Source of the DNA: Planctomycetota bacterium
GTDB taxonomy: Bacteria; Planctomycetota; J058
Reading direction: 5' to 3'
Assembly (NCBI GenBank): GCA_020425635.1
Contig: JAGQRJ010000237.1
Location: 1-34,193 of the forward strand
DNA: 34,193 bases
Below the pieces are notes generated by a model, which saw only the letters and a list, made by a program, of their open reading frames with translations, was not told the origin of the DNA and searched no databases. The translations under genes were made by a program, and so were the position numbers. Of this stretch, positions 26,291 to 34,193 are shown piece by piece (the stretch's first letter is position 1; every line of letters begins with the position of its first letter).

Positions 26291-28228
26291 TTGAGCGTGG
26301 AGTGTCCTCCCCTACCTCTGAACCTCGCCCGTGAGTCGGCGATCGGCGACCTCGAGGCCCATGCCCTCGAGTGTTCGCGCTGCGCCGAGCGGCTCGGCGA
26401 CCTCCGGCGGGTGGACCGCGTGCTTCGGGCCGCGGTGGCTTCCCGCGAGGTGGCGCCGCCTTGCCCGCCTCCCGGTGCGCTGCTCGGCACCCTGACCCCC
26501 GCCGCGATCGAGCACCTCTCCGAGTGCGCGGACTGCCGCTACGCCCTGCGCGCCGCGCGGGCCGCCGACGCGGGGGCCGCCCACGGGTGCGTGACCTGGG
26601 ACGCCGCGCTGCTCTACCCGCAGGACACCCAGGGCAGGCAGCGGCTCCAGCGCGCCGAGGCTCACAGCTGGAGCTGCGCGTCGTGCGGAGAAGGGCTCGA
26701 GGCCCTGCGGCTGCGCGAACGCGCCCTGGCCGAGGCCGTGTGCGAGGCGGAGCCACCCACCTCGCGCTGCCCGAGCCCCGAACAGCTCCTCGATTGGCTG
26801 GACCGGCCGCGCGAGGGAGCGCGCCTCGAGCACTTCGTGCGTTGCCGGGAGTGCCGGGAGGACCTCCGCCTGGCCAACGCCGTGGGCCACTCCAGGGGAT
26901 CCGGACGCATGGCGCCGGGCGCTGCGCCCGCGCCCGCGCGCGGGCGCAGCGGTGGCACCTGGACTCAGCGCGCCGTCATGGGGGGGCTCCTGCTCCTGGC
27001 GCTGGGCGCGACCTCGCTCCTGCTGGTCGACGCGGCGCGCAACCAAGACGACGCCCGCGGGACCGGTTCGCAGCCCGACGCCAGCTCCGCCGACGACGTC
27101 TCCCCGACCGGGAGTCGGAGGCGCGACCCTGGGGCGGAGCCGAGGGGGGAGGCTGGCGACGGCCTGGACGCGGGCCGGACGACCCTGAACCCCGACCGAG
27201 GAGCCGGCGGATTGCCCCTGCCCGCGGACCTGACCCGCGCGACGACCGACCGCACTCGGCCTGGACTGGACGACGTGCCGACCAAGCTCCCGCCCCTCGA
27301 GGGCGAGGGTGAGCGCTTCGTGACCGGCAAGAACCCGCTGGACGGCGGCCTGATCAAGGCTCGCGCACAACGGGACCCCCTCGTCCAGGAGGGGGGCCGC
27401 CTCGACGGTCAGGTGCGTCAGGACACCCCCGATGTGGCGACGACGCCCGACGCAGCGCCCCAGACCCTCGTCGTCCTGGCCGCAGACGACGTCGACGTGC
27501 TCACCCCGGGCGCCCTGCAGTGGACGGCGCTCGTCCCGGGGCCGCTCGAAGCCGGATCGCGCCTGCGCACCGCCGACGCCGCGGGCGCCCTCGCCGTCGA
27601 GCAGGCCAGCTTGACCCTCAGCCCCCAGACCAACCTCACCCTGACCGAGGGCCTGGTCCTCAAGACGGGACAGCTCTACGTCGACGGCAACCTCAGCCTC
27701 ACCCACGCCACGTGCGCGGTCGTCGTCGCCGGCCAGGCGTTGTTGCACGGCGTGCCGGGCGAGGTCGCCGTGGCGCTGGTCGCTGGCCAGGCGATCTGCC
27801 GGGACGGCAGCGGGGTCGAGGTTCACCTGCGACCGAGCGAGGTCGTCCATGTCAGCGCCGAAACCGGACTCGGCGCCGTCGAGAGCTTCCCCCCCGAGGA
27901 GGGCACCCCTGGCCCGCCCGAGTGGGTCACCGAGAAGCAAGCCTCCTTGACCCCGACGGGGTCAGCGTCGGGCACCGGCGCGGGCATGGAGGCCGAGACT
28001 CAGACCGGCCACGGCATGGGCAAAGGCGACGACGACCACGACGACAAGGGCATGGGCAAAGGCAAAGGCGACGACGACCACGACGACAAGGGCATGGGCA
28101 AAGGCAAAGGCGACGACGACGACAAGGGCCGAGGCAAAGACGACGACGACGACGACGACGACAAGGGCCGCGGCAAAGGCGACGACGACGACGACGACGA
28201 CAAGGGGAAAGGCGAGGACGACGACTGA
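26291..28228 (+). CDS. Four-module zinc anti-sigma-like membrane protein with FecR-like domain and Asp/Lys tail
   Basis: A 645-residue protein counted from TTG 26291; GTG 26297 is an alternative. The cytoplasmic part contains four H-x3-C-x2-C motifs (H24-C28-C31, H75-C79-C82, H125-C129-C132, H181-C185-C188). Each is preceded by another Cys (5, 58, 100, 160), so each could form a full zinc site like that of ZAS/zf-HC2 anti-sigma domains. One transmembrane helix lies at about 229-247. After a charged, Pro/Asp-rich linker, residues about 390-530 resemble a FecR-type beta domain (VLTPGALQWTALVPG, LRTADAAGALAVEQ, GQLYVDGNLSL). The tail (575-645) is repeats of Gly-Met-Gly-Lys-Gly and Asp runs. The ECF sigma gene follows by 45 bases, so an anti-sigma role is likely. 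Confidence 0.78.
   Translation: MSVECPPLPLNLARESAIGDLEAHALECSRCAERLGDLRRVDRVLRAAVASREVAPPCPPPGALLGTLTPAAIEHLSECADCRYALRAARAADAGAAHGCVTWDAALLYPQDTQGRQRLQRAEAHSWSCASCGEGLEALRLRERALAEAVCEAEPPTSRCPSPEQLLDWLDRPREGARLEHFVRCRECREDLRLANAVGHSRGSGRMAPGAAPAPARGRSGGTWTQRAVMGGLLLLALGATSLLLVDAARNQDDARGTGSQPDASSADDVSPTGSRRRDPGAEPRGEAGDGLDAGRTTLNPDRGAGGLPLPADLTRATTDRTRPGLDDVPTKLPPLEGEGERFVTGKNPLDGGLIKARAQRDPLVQEGGRLDGQVRQDTPDVATTPDAAPQTLVVLAADDVDVLTPGALQWTALVPGPLEAGSRLRTADAAGALAVEQASLTLSPQTNLTLTEGLVLKTGQLYVDGNLSLTHATCAVVVAGQALLHGVPGEVAVALVAGQAICRDGSGVEVHLRPSEVVHVSAETGLGAVESFPPEEGTPGPPEWVTEKQASLTPTGSASGTGAGMEAETQTGHGMGKGDDDHDDKGMGKGKGDDDHDDKGMGKGKGDDDDKGRGKDDDDDDDDKGRGKGDDDDDDDKGKGEDDD
26921..26950. repeat. 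Intragenic 12-bp inverted repeat
   Basis: GCTGCGCCCGCG (26921-26932) and CGCGGGCGCAGC (26939-26950) are perfect complements around six bases. They lie in the part encoding the Ala/Pro/Arg linker just before the membrane helix of the anti-sigma-like protein. In such GC-rich coding DNA it may be coincidence. Confidence 0.5.
28013..28225 (+). repeat. Degenerate tandem coding repeat (Gly-Met-Gly-Lys / Asp-rich)
   Basis: Units of roughly 42-48 bases encode GMGKGKG followed by DDDHDDK. The first units are nearly identical and later ones decay to pure GAC runs. Short GAC and GGCAAA repeats make the array prone to slippage, and the unit lengths are multiples of three so the frame would be kept. Confidence 0.85.
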
Positions 28229-28273
28229 CCCGACTCTGCCGATCCCGAGGGGGGGCCGCACACCACAGATCCC

Positions 28274-28861
28274 GTGAAGACCCGCGCTGAACGGTTCACC
28301 GACGAAAAGAGCCTCGTCGAGGCTCTGATCCGCAACGACGCTGCGGCGTGGGAGGCGTTCGTCCAGCGGTATGAGCCCCTGGTGCTCGGCGTGGCGCGGC
28401 GAACCCTCAACGAATCGGGCGCCAGCGACCCGGACAGCCTGGCCCGCGACGTGACGAACGAGGTGTTCGCGGACCTCCTCGCCGACGATCGCCGCGCCTT
28501 GACCCGCTTCCGGCAGCCCTGGTCGTTCAAGGGTTGGTTGGGGGTCGTCACCGCCCGGCGCGCCCGACGCATGCTGCAGCGCACCTGGCGCCAACCCGAC
28601 CAGGAGCTCCCGGTTGGCGTCTCTGCGGGCGGGCCGTCCCCGGCGTCCGATCTCGGGCGCGTCGAGGAGGTCGAGCACGTGCGACGAAGCCTCGAGGAGC
28701 TCAAGCCGGCGGATCGCTTGGTGCTCCAGCTCTTCTACGAGGGCGGCCACTCCTACAAGGAGATCGCCGAGATGCTCGGGCGCCCGGTCAGCGGCGTGGG
28801 CGTGGTCCTCGCGCGTGCCCGCGAGCGCCTCGGGCGCTTGCTCGAGGCGCGCAGGCGCTGA
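28274..28861 (+). CDS. ECF-family RNA polymerase sigma factor
   Basis: A 195-residue sigma-70-like protein with GTG start. Region 2 covers about 13-105: LIRNDAAAWEAFVQRYEPLV, a DVTNEVFADLL segment corresponding to the core-binding and -10-recognising helices, and FKGWLGVVTARRARRML. Region 4 covers about 130-190: LEELKPADRLVLQLFYEGG and the helix-turn-helix SYKEIAEMLGRPVSGVGVVLARARERL. It lies 45 bases after the zinc anti-sigma-like gene, an inversion of the more common sigma-then-anti-sigma order. No clear ribosome-binding site is visible, so translational coupling or a different start is possible. Confidence 0.88.
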   Translation: MKTRAERFTDEKSLVEALIRNDAAAWEAFVQRYEPLVLGVARRTLNESGASDPDSLARDVTNEVFADLLADDRRALTRFRQPWSFKGWLGVVTARRARRMLQRTWRQPDQELPVGVSAGGPSPASDLGRVEEVEHVRRSLEELKPADRLVLQLFYEGGHSYKEIAEMLGRPVSGVGVVLARARERLGRLLEARRR

Positions 28862-29785
28862 TCAGGCCTGCGGATCGTCCGCGGGGCTGCACACCCGGTT
28901 GCGGCCGGTGTTCTTGGCCCGGTAGAGGGCCGCGTCCGCGGCCTCGAACAGCGCTTCGGGGGAGCTCAAGCCCTGCTTCGTCGCCACGGCCACGCCGAGG
29001 GAGATCGTGACCGGGATCGACCCCCCTGCCACCTCGAAGGCGTGCTCCTCGACCGTGCGCCGCAGGCGCTCGGCGGTGGTCAGGGCGGGCTTGAGCGCCT
29101 GATCGCGGAGCAGGAGCACGAACTCTTCGCCGCCGTAGCGGGCGAAGATGTCTTCCTGGCGAGTCGCGACCTCGATCCGCCGACAGAGCGACTTGAGCAC
29201 CTCGTCGCCCGCGCTGTGCCCGTGGCCGTCGTTGATCCGCTTGAAGTGATCGACGTCGAGCACGATCAGGGCCAGCGGGCAGTCGTGACGAACCGCGAAG
29301 GAGAACTCCGACTTCATGCGGTCGAGGAGGTAGCCCTTGTTGTAGACGCCCGTCAGGGGGTCGCGGACCGCGGAGGAGTAGAGCTCTTGCTGGTAGTTCG
29401 CGGTGAGCGCCGACTGGAAGCGCAGCTCCAGCAAGACGTCGTTGCCGAGCTGGAGCTTGTCGCCGTCGCGCAGCTGATGCGGGTCTTGCCCCAGGGGCTG
29501 GTTGTTGCAGAGCGTGCCGTTGGTGCTCCCCAGGTCGCGCGCGGTCATGGTCCCGTCGCGGGCGAGGGTGACCTCGGCGTGCTTGCGCGAGATCCCGTCG
29601 TCCTGGAAACACACGTCGCACTCGTCACGGGAGCGCCCGAGCACCAAGGCCCCCTCGAAGATCTGGTGCCGATCGCCTCGGTCGATCCCCGCGAGGACGA
29701 TCAGGTAGGGGGACGTTTGCGGGGCGTCGGGGACGAGGTTCTGGCGCCGGGTGGCCAGGGTCTCGCGTTCGGGCGGGAGCGTCAC
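28862..29785 (-). CDS. FHA-domain diguanylate cyclase (GGDEF)
   Basis: A 307-residue cytoplasmic protein. GTG 29785 was chosen because GGTGA lies ahead of it; a TTG at 29821 would add 12 residues. The FHA domain (about 26-122) shows LVLGRSRDECD, ISRKHAEVTL and DLGSTNGTL, the residues that bind phospho-threonine. The GGDEF domain (about 138-300) has VRDPLTGVYNKGYL, GGEEF at 218-222 and the RxxD feedback site at 209-212. It would make cyclic-di-GMP under control of a Thr-phosphorylated partner; the kinase at 18956-20869 is one candidate, by inference only. Its 3' end abuts the sigma-factor gene on the other strand. Confidence 0.9.
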   Translation of the reverse strand: MTLPPERETLATRRQNLVPDAPQTSPYLIVLAGIDRGDRHQIFEGALVLGRSRDECDVCFQDDGISRKHAEVTLARDGTMTARDLGSTNGTLCNNQPLGQDPHQLRDGDKLQLGNDVLLELRFQSALTANYQQELYSSAVRDPLTGVYNKGYLLDRMKSEFSFAVRHDCPLALIVLDVDHFKRINDGHGHSAGDEVLKSLCRRIEVATRQEDIFARYGGEEFVLLLRDQALKPALTTAERLRRTVEEHAFEVAGGSIPVTISLGVAVATKQGLSSPEALFEAADAALYRAKNTGRNRVCSPADDPQA

Positions 29786-29930
29786 AGGTTCACCGTAGCG
29801 CCGACAGGGGTCGGTCGGCAAGTCGAGGCACCTTTCGCCCGCAGGCAGAGCTGGCTTGGCTGTGTAAGCCTCGGGGCAGGGTGCGAACGCGACGGGCTCC
29901 TGCCCAGGAGAACGCAGGGTCGCGGCGAAC

Positions 29931-31511
29931 TCAGCGCGCCCAGACCGGGATCGGTCGCCCGAGGCTCCGGTCTGGGTCGGCCGCGCGGTTGACGAGGCCG
30001 TTGAGGCCGCGGCGGTAGTCGGTGACCTGGCTCTTGGCTTGGCGGGTCGCCTGGCGGTCTCCGAGGGCGATTCCGTGAATGTGCGGGTCGAAGGGGTCGT
30101 GGCCGCGACCCCGACTCCAGGCGGCGAACCCGGCCTGGCGCAGCGACTGAACCATGTGATCGACCGTCGTCCGCGACATGCCTCGGGTCCGCACGTCGAT
30201 CGCGCCGCCGCCGTCGTGGGTCCCGCCGCTCGCGGCCACGGTGCGGTTGTAGCTGCCCTGCACGAGCTGGAAGGCGAAGCCCTCGTGGCGGTATTTTTGG
30301 CGCATGATCACTTTGGCCCGGTCGAGCAGCTCCTTCGTGCGCCGGTTCAGCTGAACGCTGCCATAGGGCCCTGCGACCCGCACGCGGGTGTAGTCGGCCT
30401 TGGGCGCCTTGCGACTGAACTCCGCGAGCCGCTGCGCGACCCGGTCTCCCCGGCGCTTCTCCTCGACGAGGGCGGTCCAGGTGGGGCCGTTGACCACGCC
30501 GTTCGCTCGCAGGCCGTGGTCGCGCTGGAGGGCCTTCACGGCGCGCTCGGTGACCGGCCCGAAGTCGCCGTCGAGGGGGCCGGGGGCGTAGCCACCGCGG
30601 CGCAAGTAGCGTTGGACGCGCAGCACGTGAGGTCCCGAGTCGCCGGAGCGCAGGCCCTTGGTGACCGCGACCTTCCCGGTGGCGTCTTCTCCCTTGGCGG
30701 CCTGACGCAGCTCGCGCCAGGTCGCCGCGTTGGCGACGCCGTTGACGCTGAGGAAGCGCGAGCGCTGAAAGCCGCGCACCTTGGCAGCGGTCAGCGAGCC
30801 GAAGGTCCCATGGCTCGTGCGCGACCAGAACCCCCGGGCGCGGAGCAGGTCTTGCAGCGCGACCACGGCGGGCCCCTTGTCGCCCTGACGGAGGACCGGG
30901 TCGCCCGCGGGGGCGGGCGCGGGGGGCGGCGGGGTCGCGTTCGCGTAGCTGCGAACCAGGCTCAGGAAGTGGTCCCAGCGCCAGTGCCTGCCAGGGTCGG
31001 TGTGCCGGCTCGCGCCGCCGAACGCGCCGCGCGTGTTCGGGTCGGGGACCTCGGAGTGACCGATGATGTGACGGCGGTCGATCGGGATCGTGTAGCGCTC
31101 GCAGAGGTAGGCCACGAGGCGCGCCGAGGCTCGATACTGCGCCGCGGTCGTGTCGGCGCGCGCCGTGAAGCCGCCGTGCTCGATCCCGATCGAGCGCTGG
31201 TTGACCTCCCAGTTGCCCGCGTGCCAGGCGATGTCGTGGTTGGCCACGCTCTGGTAGATCGTGCCGTCCTTCTGCACGTCGTAGTGGGCGCTCGCGTTCG
31301 CGCGTGGACTCTGGAACCACCCCGAGGCGTTCTCGCCCTCGGCCTTGTGGATCACGATCGTGTTCACGAAGCTCCGCTTCGCTGGGGTGAAGTTGCTGCT
31401 GTGGGCGGGGCGCTGCTTGATCGCGGGTCGATCGACCGCGGAGGCCGGAGCCGCGGCGCAGATCGTCGCGGCAAAGGTCGCCGCGACACAGGCGTAGAGC
31501 CGTGTTGCCAT
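29931..31511 (-). CDS. Secreted peptidoglycan amidase with two PG-binding domains and an M15-like peptidase domain
   Basis: A 526-residue exported protein. The signal peptide ends near APASA-VDR (about residue 25). Residues about 48-190 are an N-acetylmuramoyl-L-alanine amidase (Amidase_2 type): VIHKAEG with H55, SAHYDV, IGIEHGG, IIGHSEV, and RHTDPG with H170 and D172 as zinc ligands. Two peptidoglycan-binding domains follow (about 205-270 and 287-350; QGDKGPAVVALQDLLRARGF, RVQRYLRRGGY). Residues about 390-490 look like an M15/VanY-type zinc peptidase, with GGTHDGGGAIDVR (H432, D439) and PHIHG (H479). A protein able to cut both the glycan-peptide bond and the peptide stem is implied. A small hairpin at 29897-29910 may end its transcript. 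Confidence 0.88.
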   Translation of the reverse strand: MATRLYACVAATFAATICAAAPASAVDRPAIKQRPAHSSNFTPAKRSFVNTIVIHKAEGENASGWFQSPRANASAHYDVQKDGTIYQSVANHDIAWHAGNWEVNQRSIGIEHGGFTARADTTAAQYRASARLVAYLCERYTIPIDRRHIIGHSEVPDPNTRGAFGGASRHTDPGRHWRWDHFLSLVRSYANATPPPPAPAPAGDPVLRQGDKGPAVVALQDLLRARGFWSRTSHGTFGSLTAAKVRGFQRSRFLSVNGVANAATWRELRQAAKGEDATGKVAVTKGLRSGDSGPHVLRVQRYLRRGGYAPGPLDGDFGPVTERAVKALQRDHGLRANGVVNGPTWTALVEEKRRGDRVAQRLAEFSRKAPKADYTRVRVAGPYGSVQLNRRTKELLDRAKVIMRQKYRHEGFAFQLVQGSYNRTVAASGGTHDGGGAIDVRTRGMSRTTVDHMVQSLRQAGFAAWSRGRGHDPFDPHIHGIALGDRQATRQAKSQVTDYRRGLNGLVNRAADPDRSLGRPIPVWAR

Positions 31512-31891
31512 GGTGAGTCTGCTTTCTCGGGGAGGGGAGAGGTGCTGGACCCCGTGCAACGCGGGGGCCAGAGCGGTCACGCTCCCTAACTGGTGGCGTC
31601 GTGAGACCCGCGCCCCCGAGCGGCCTCCGCAGGGCGCCAAGTACTCAGTTCAGCTCCCTTTCTTGGGGACCTCGACCCGGGACGCAGCGTGCGCCTGCCG
31701 CGCGTCTCCGCTTCCGCGCTGCAGCAGCCGTCCCCGCACCCTCGGAGACCACTCGCTTTGCAGCGACCTCCCTCCATTGCAGACTCGCTCGCGCTGCCAC
31801 CGCTGGGGTGCACCGATCGCCCAGCGCCTCAGGCGTTCGGGTTGTCCGGGTCCAGGCTCGCTGCCAGCATGCACGCACGAAGCGAGGTCGC
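31512..31891. other. Divergent intergenic region without a recognised gene
   Basis: These 380 bases separate the amidase gene (minus) and a small membrane-protein gene (plus). Open frames present here have no family resemblance and atypical composition, and look like shadows. Promoters for both genes must lie here, but no convincing -35/-10 or sigma-54 pair was identified. Confidence 0.55.
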
Positions 31892-32404
31892 ATGCAGAAG
31901 GTTCGAGGGCTCCTGACCCTGGTCTTGGTGCTGGGAGGGGTGGGCTACTTCCTCTACTCCCAGAGCGGAGAGAAGGCCTTCAACGGCTACATCCTCCAGG
32001 CGCGTCCCTGGCTGGAGAAGAGCGACGCCACCCTCAACCAGTTCGCGGCGTGGCTCAAGCGCTCGGAGATCGTCGACGAGAGCGCCCCCAACGGAGCCGA
32101 GCAGAAGGCCGTGCTCGAGGCAGACCTCGCCCCGATCGTCGAAGCCTACCGCGGAGTCGTGCAAGGCCTGCACGCCATCCCCTGCGAGGACCCCGAGATC
32201 AAGCCCATGAAGGCACAGCTCGACCTCTACGGGAGCAAGCGTCTGGAGTTCCTCGAGCAGTTCCAGGCCTGGGTCCTCGACCCGGAGGGGCAGTCCCCGC
32301 CAGACCAGCAGCTGGTCGCAGCGTCGGACGGGGGGCTCGTCGAGTTCCAGCGCTTGAGGGCGGCCTACTTCACGAAATACAACCTGCACGAAGAGACGAA
32401 GTAG
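31892..32404 (+). CDS. Small membrane-anchored protein of unknown function
   Basis: A 170-residue protein with one N-terminal membrane helix or uncleaved signal (VRGLLTLVLVLGGVGYFLY, about 4-22) and a helical, charged, probably periplasmic remainder. A GAGG site stands five bases before ATG 31892. The soluble part includes a run of helices (WLEKSDATLNQFAAWLKRSE, EADLAPIVEAYRGVVQGL, YGSKRLEFLEQFQAWVL) with a single Cys near residue 97. I do not recognise a family. It might be a small coiled-coil-type periplasmic partner, but nothing in the neighbours settles its job. Confidence 0.72.
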   Translation: MQKVRGLLTLVLVLGGVGYFLYSQSGEKAFNGYILQARPWLEKSDATLNQFAAWLKRSEIVDESAPNGAEQKAVLEADLAPIVEAYRGVVQGLHAIPCEDPEIKPMKAQLDLYGSKRLEFLEQFQAWVLDPEGQSPPDQQLVAASDGGLVEFQRLRAAYFTKYNLHEETK

Positions 32405-32528
32405 CCAAGCCACGGCCGGCCCCGCAGCTCAGCGCATGAGGTCGACCCTCAACAGGGCGCCGGGAGCGCCGAGCCTCGGTCCGCGGAGGCGCTCTGGCAC
32501 GCGACCCGCGAGCGGGTAGGGTTCCTCC

Positions 32529-34193
32529 GTGACCGCAAACCTCGGCGAAGCTTACGACGCACGCTACTTCCAGAGCTACACCGGACGACTGCCCTACACC
32601 CGCGAGCGGCCCGAGTGGCTGCAGCTGTTCGGTCACCTCGCCGACTTGGTCGTGGAGCGCGTGGCGCCGCAGCGCGCGCTCGACGTCGGCTGCGCCATGG
32701 GCTTCCTGGTCGAGAGCTTGCGCGACCGGGGGGTGGAGGCCTTCGGGGTCGACGCCTCGGCCTACGCCCTGAGCCAGGTGCGCGAAGACCTGCGGCCGTA
32801 CTGTTGGCAGGCCGACGCGGCGCGGCTCGAGACCGACGAGGCCTACGACCTGGTGGCGTGCGTCGAGGTCCTCGAACACCTGGACGAGCGCAGCGCGCTC
32901 GCGGCGCTCGAGCGCCTGACCCGGCTCGCCCCCCGCGTGCTCTTCTCGTCGTCACCCGACGACCACGACGAGGCGACCCACGTCAACGTGCGGCCGATCG
33001 ACTACTGGGTCGACGCCTTCGCCGCGCGGGGGTTTCGCCCCGTGCACGGCGTCGACCTCTCGTCCTTCGCGCCTCAGGCCATGCTCTTCGAGCGCGGGTC
33101 GCCGACCAAGGGCGCGCGCGACCTCTACGTCGGCTGGATCGAACGCGGCGTCGAGCTGCACCGCCTGCGCGCCGAGGCCGCGCGCGCACACGAGGAGCTG
33201 ACCGAGGCCAAGACGGAAGCGCGTGAGCTGCGAGCCGAGCTCGGAGCGATCGTGCGCTCCGACGGGTGGAAGCTGGCCGAGGCGCTGCGCGGTGGAAAGG
33301 AGCGCTTGCTGCCCAGCGGAACCCGTCGCCAGCACGCCTTCGTCGCTGCGCGTGAGCTCGCGCTGCGCGCGCTGCGCGGGCGCGCGCCGGAGCACGACGA
33401 GGCAGGCGTCGCCGAACCCCAACCCCAGGCTCCGGCGCCCACGCGGGAGGCCTTCGCGGCACCCTTCTTGCGCGGGCAAGGCCTGGAGATCGGGGCCTTG
33501 CACTATCCGCTCCCCGTGCCGGCGGGGGTCGAGGTCAGCTACGTAGACCGGCTCACCCGCGAGGAGCTCCTCCAACGCTACCCCGAGCTCGACCCCCGAC
33601 GCGTCGCTGCGCCGTCTCGGATCGACGACGGGTTCACCCTACGCACGGTCCCGGACGGCTCGCAGGACTTCGTGATCGACAACCACGTGCTCGAGCACGC
33701 TCCCCACACCCTCGAGACCCTCGCCGCGTGGTCACGGGTCCTGCGCCCTGGGGGACACCTCCTGCTCGCCGTGCCGATCGCGGCCCAGTGCTTCGACCGG
33801 CGGCGGCCGTTGACGCTGCTCGAGCACTTCCTCAGGGACCAGCGCTTGCTCGACGCAGGCGACGCCGAGGCCCTCGAGGTCCGCGCCCTGGCACACTACC
33901 GCGAGTGGGTGCGGCTCTCCGAGCCCGAGGTGCTCGGTGAGCGCGGAGCAGCTCGCCCGACCCGCACGCCCGCCCAGGTCGAGGCGCGCGCGCGCCAGCT
34001 GCTCGCGGAGGGCGAGGAGATCCACTTCCACACCTTCTCCGCGGAGTCCCTCGCCGAGCTGCTCGAGCACGTGTGTCGGCACGTCGATCCGAGCCTGGAG
34101 CTGCTCGCGCTGGAGGCCGCCGGCATCGAGGCCCTCGCTGCGCTGCGCAAGCTGCCCCAGCACCAGGGCCCCGGCGAGTTGGATCGCGGGCAG
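32529..34193 (+). CDS. Protein with two SAM-dependent methyltransferase domains (3' partial)
   Basis: The frame is open from GTG 32529 through the end of the window (555 codons), so the C-terminus is missing. Domain 1 (about 1-210) is a class I methyltransferase with the SAM motif ALDVGCAMGFLVESL (about residues 52-66), VDAS, and a CVEVLEHLDE post-motif. A helical, probably coiled-coil linker follows (ELHRLRAEAARAHEELTEAK). Domain 2 (about 310-535) starts LEIGALHYPLPVP and has DFVIDNHVLEHAPHTLETL, VLRPGGHLLLAVPI and IHFHTFSAESLAELL. The second type occurs in loci for surface-glycan synthesis, often fused to glycosyltransferases, so a role in lipopolysaccharide or exopolysaccharide modification is likely but inferred. 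Confidence 0.85.
   Translation, partial: MTANLGEAYDARYFQSYTGRLPYTRERPEWLQLFGHLADLVVERVAPQRALDVGCAMGFLVESLRDRGVEAFGVDASAYALSQVREDLRPYCWQADAARLETDEAYDLVACVEVLEHLDERSALAALERLTRLAPRVLFSSSPDDHDEATHVNVRPIDYWVDAFAARGFRPVHGVDLSSFAPQAMLFERGSPTKGARDLYVGWIERGVELHRLRAEAARAHEELTEAKTEARELRAELGAIVRSDGWKLAEALRGGKERLLPSGTRRQHAFVAARELALRALRGRAPEHDEAGVAEPQPQAPAPTREAFAAPFLRGQGLEIGALHYPLPVPAGVEVSYVDRLTREELLQRYPELDPRRVAAPSRIDDGFTLRTVPDGSQDFVIDNHVLEHAPHTLETLAAWSRVLRPGGHLLLAVPIAAQCFDRRRPLTLLEHFLRDQRLLDAGDAEALEVRALAHYREWVRLSEPEVLGERGAARPTRTPAQVEARARQLLAEGEEIHFHTFSAESLAELLEHVCRHVDPSLELLALEAAGIEALAALRKLPQHQGPGELDRGQ

Noticed and set aside
28013-28225. CRISPR-like array
   Set aside because: The repeats are contiguous, codon-phased and lack unique spacers; they encode the tail of a protein.
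31601-31891. Plus-strand extension of the small membrane protein by 97 residues
   Set aside because: The extension is Arg/Pro/Ala-rich without structure, whereas ATG 31892 has a ribosome-binding site and starts a membrane helix.

Overview
The window is high-GC DNA with tightly packed genes, many GTG starts and few intergenic spaces. Several features fit a Planctomycetota- or Myxococcota-like bacterium: a Ser/Thr kinase fused to an FGE-sulfatase domain, diheme CxxCH lipoproteins, multi-domain two-component proteins and c-di-GMP enzymes. The phylum is an inference; no rRNA or tRNA gene was seen.

Region 1 (1-9283) is a hydrogen-metabolism locus. A plus-strand operon encodes a cytoplasmic NAD(P)-linked [NiFe]-hydrogenase of the group 3b/sulfhydrogenase type, in the order beta (cut by the window edge), a small cyclic-nucleotide-binding-domain protein, gamma, delta, alpha, C-terminal maturation protease and a shortened HypA. 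It meets the minus-strand maturation operon hypF-hypC-hypD-hypE head-on across a strong hairpin. No hypB is present in the window.

Region 2 (9284-18197) looks like a signalling and dormancy module. It holds a two-domain phosphotransferase/P-loop kinase (COG2187+COG0645 type) behind a good sigma-54-type promoter, an atypical histidine kinase, and an NtrC-family sigma-54 activator. It also holds a hybrid histidine kinase whose second PAS domain closely resembles the heme-binding oxygen-sensing PAS of FixL, a receiver-GGDEF protein, a double UspA protein and a VOC-family protein. Two copies of a 21-bp element with paired inverted repeats lie in intergenic spaces of this module. Together with Region 1 this suggests an oxygen-responsive (hypoxia/energy-starvation) regulon, comparable in gene content to the mycobacterial dormancy regulon but wired through FixL/NtrC/sigma-54 parts. 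This is the most interesting part of the window.

Region 3 (18219-26106, all minus strand) encodes a secreted protein, the Ser/Thr kinase-FGE fusion, a DASS/SLC13-type anion transporter, a propeller lipoprotein with two heme-c motifs, and a second propeller lipoprotein.

Region 4 (26291-34193) encodes an unusual membrane protein with four zinc anti-sigma-type modules, a FecR-like periplasmic part and an Asp/Lys/Gly repeat tail, next to its probable ECF sigma factor. It is followed by an FHA-GGDEF diguanylate cyclase, a secreted amidase with a second M15-like peptidase domain, a small membrane-anchored protein, and a large protein with two methyltransferase domains that runs off the window end.
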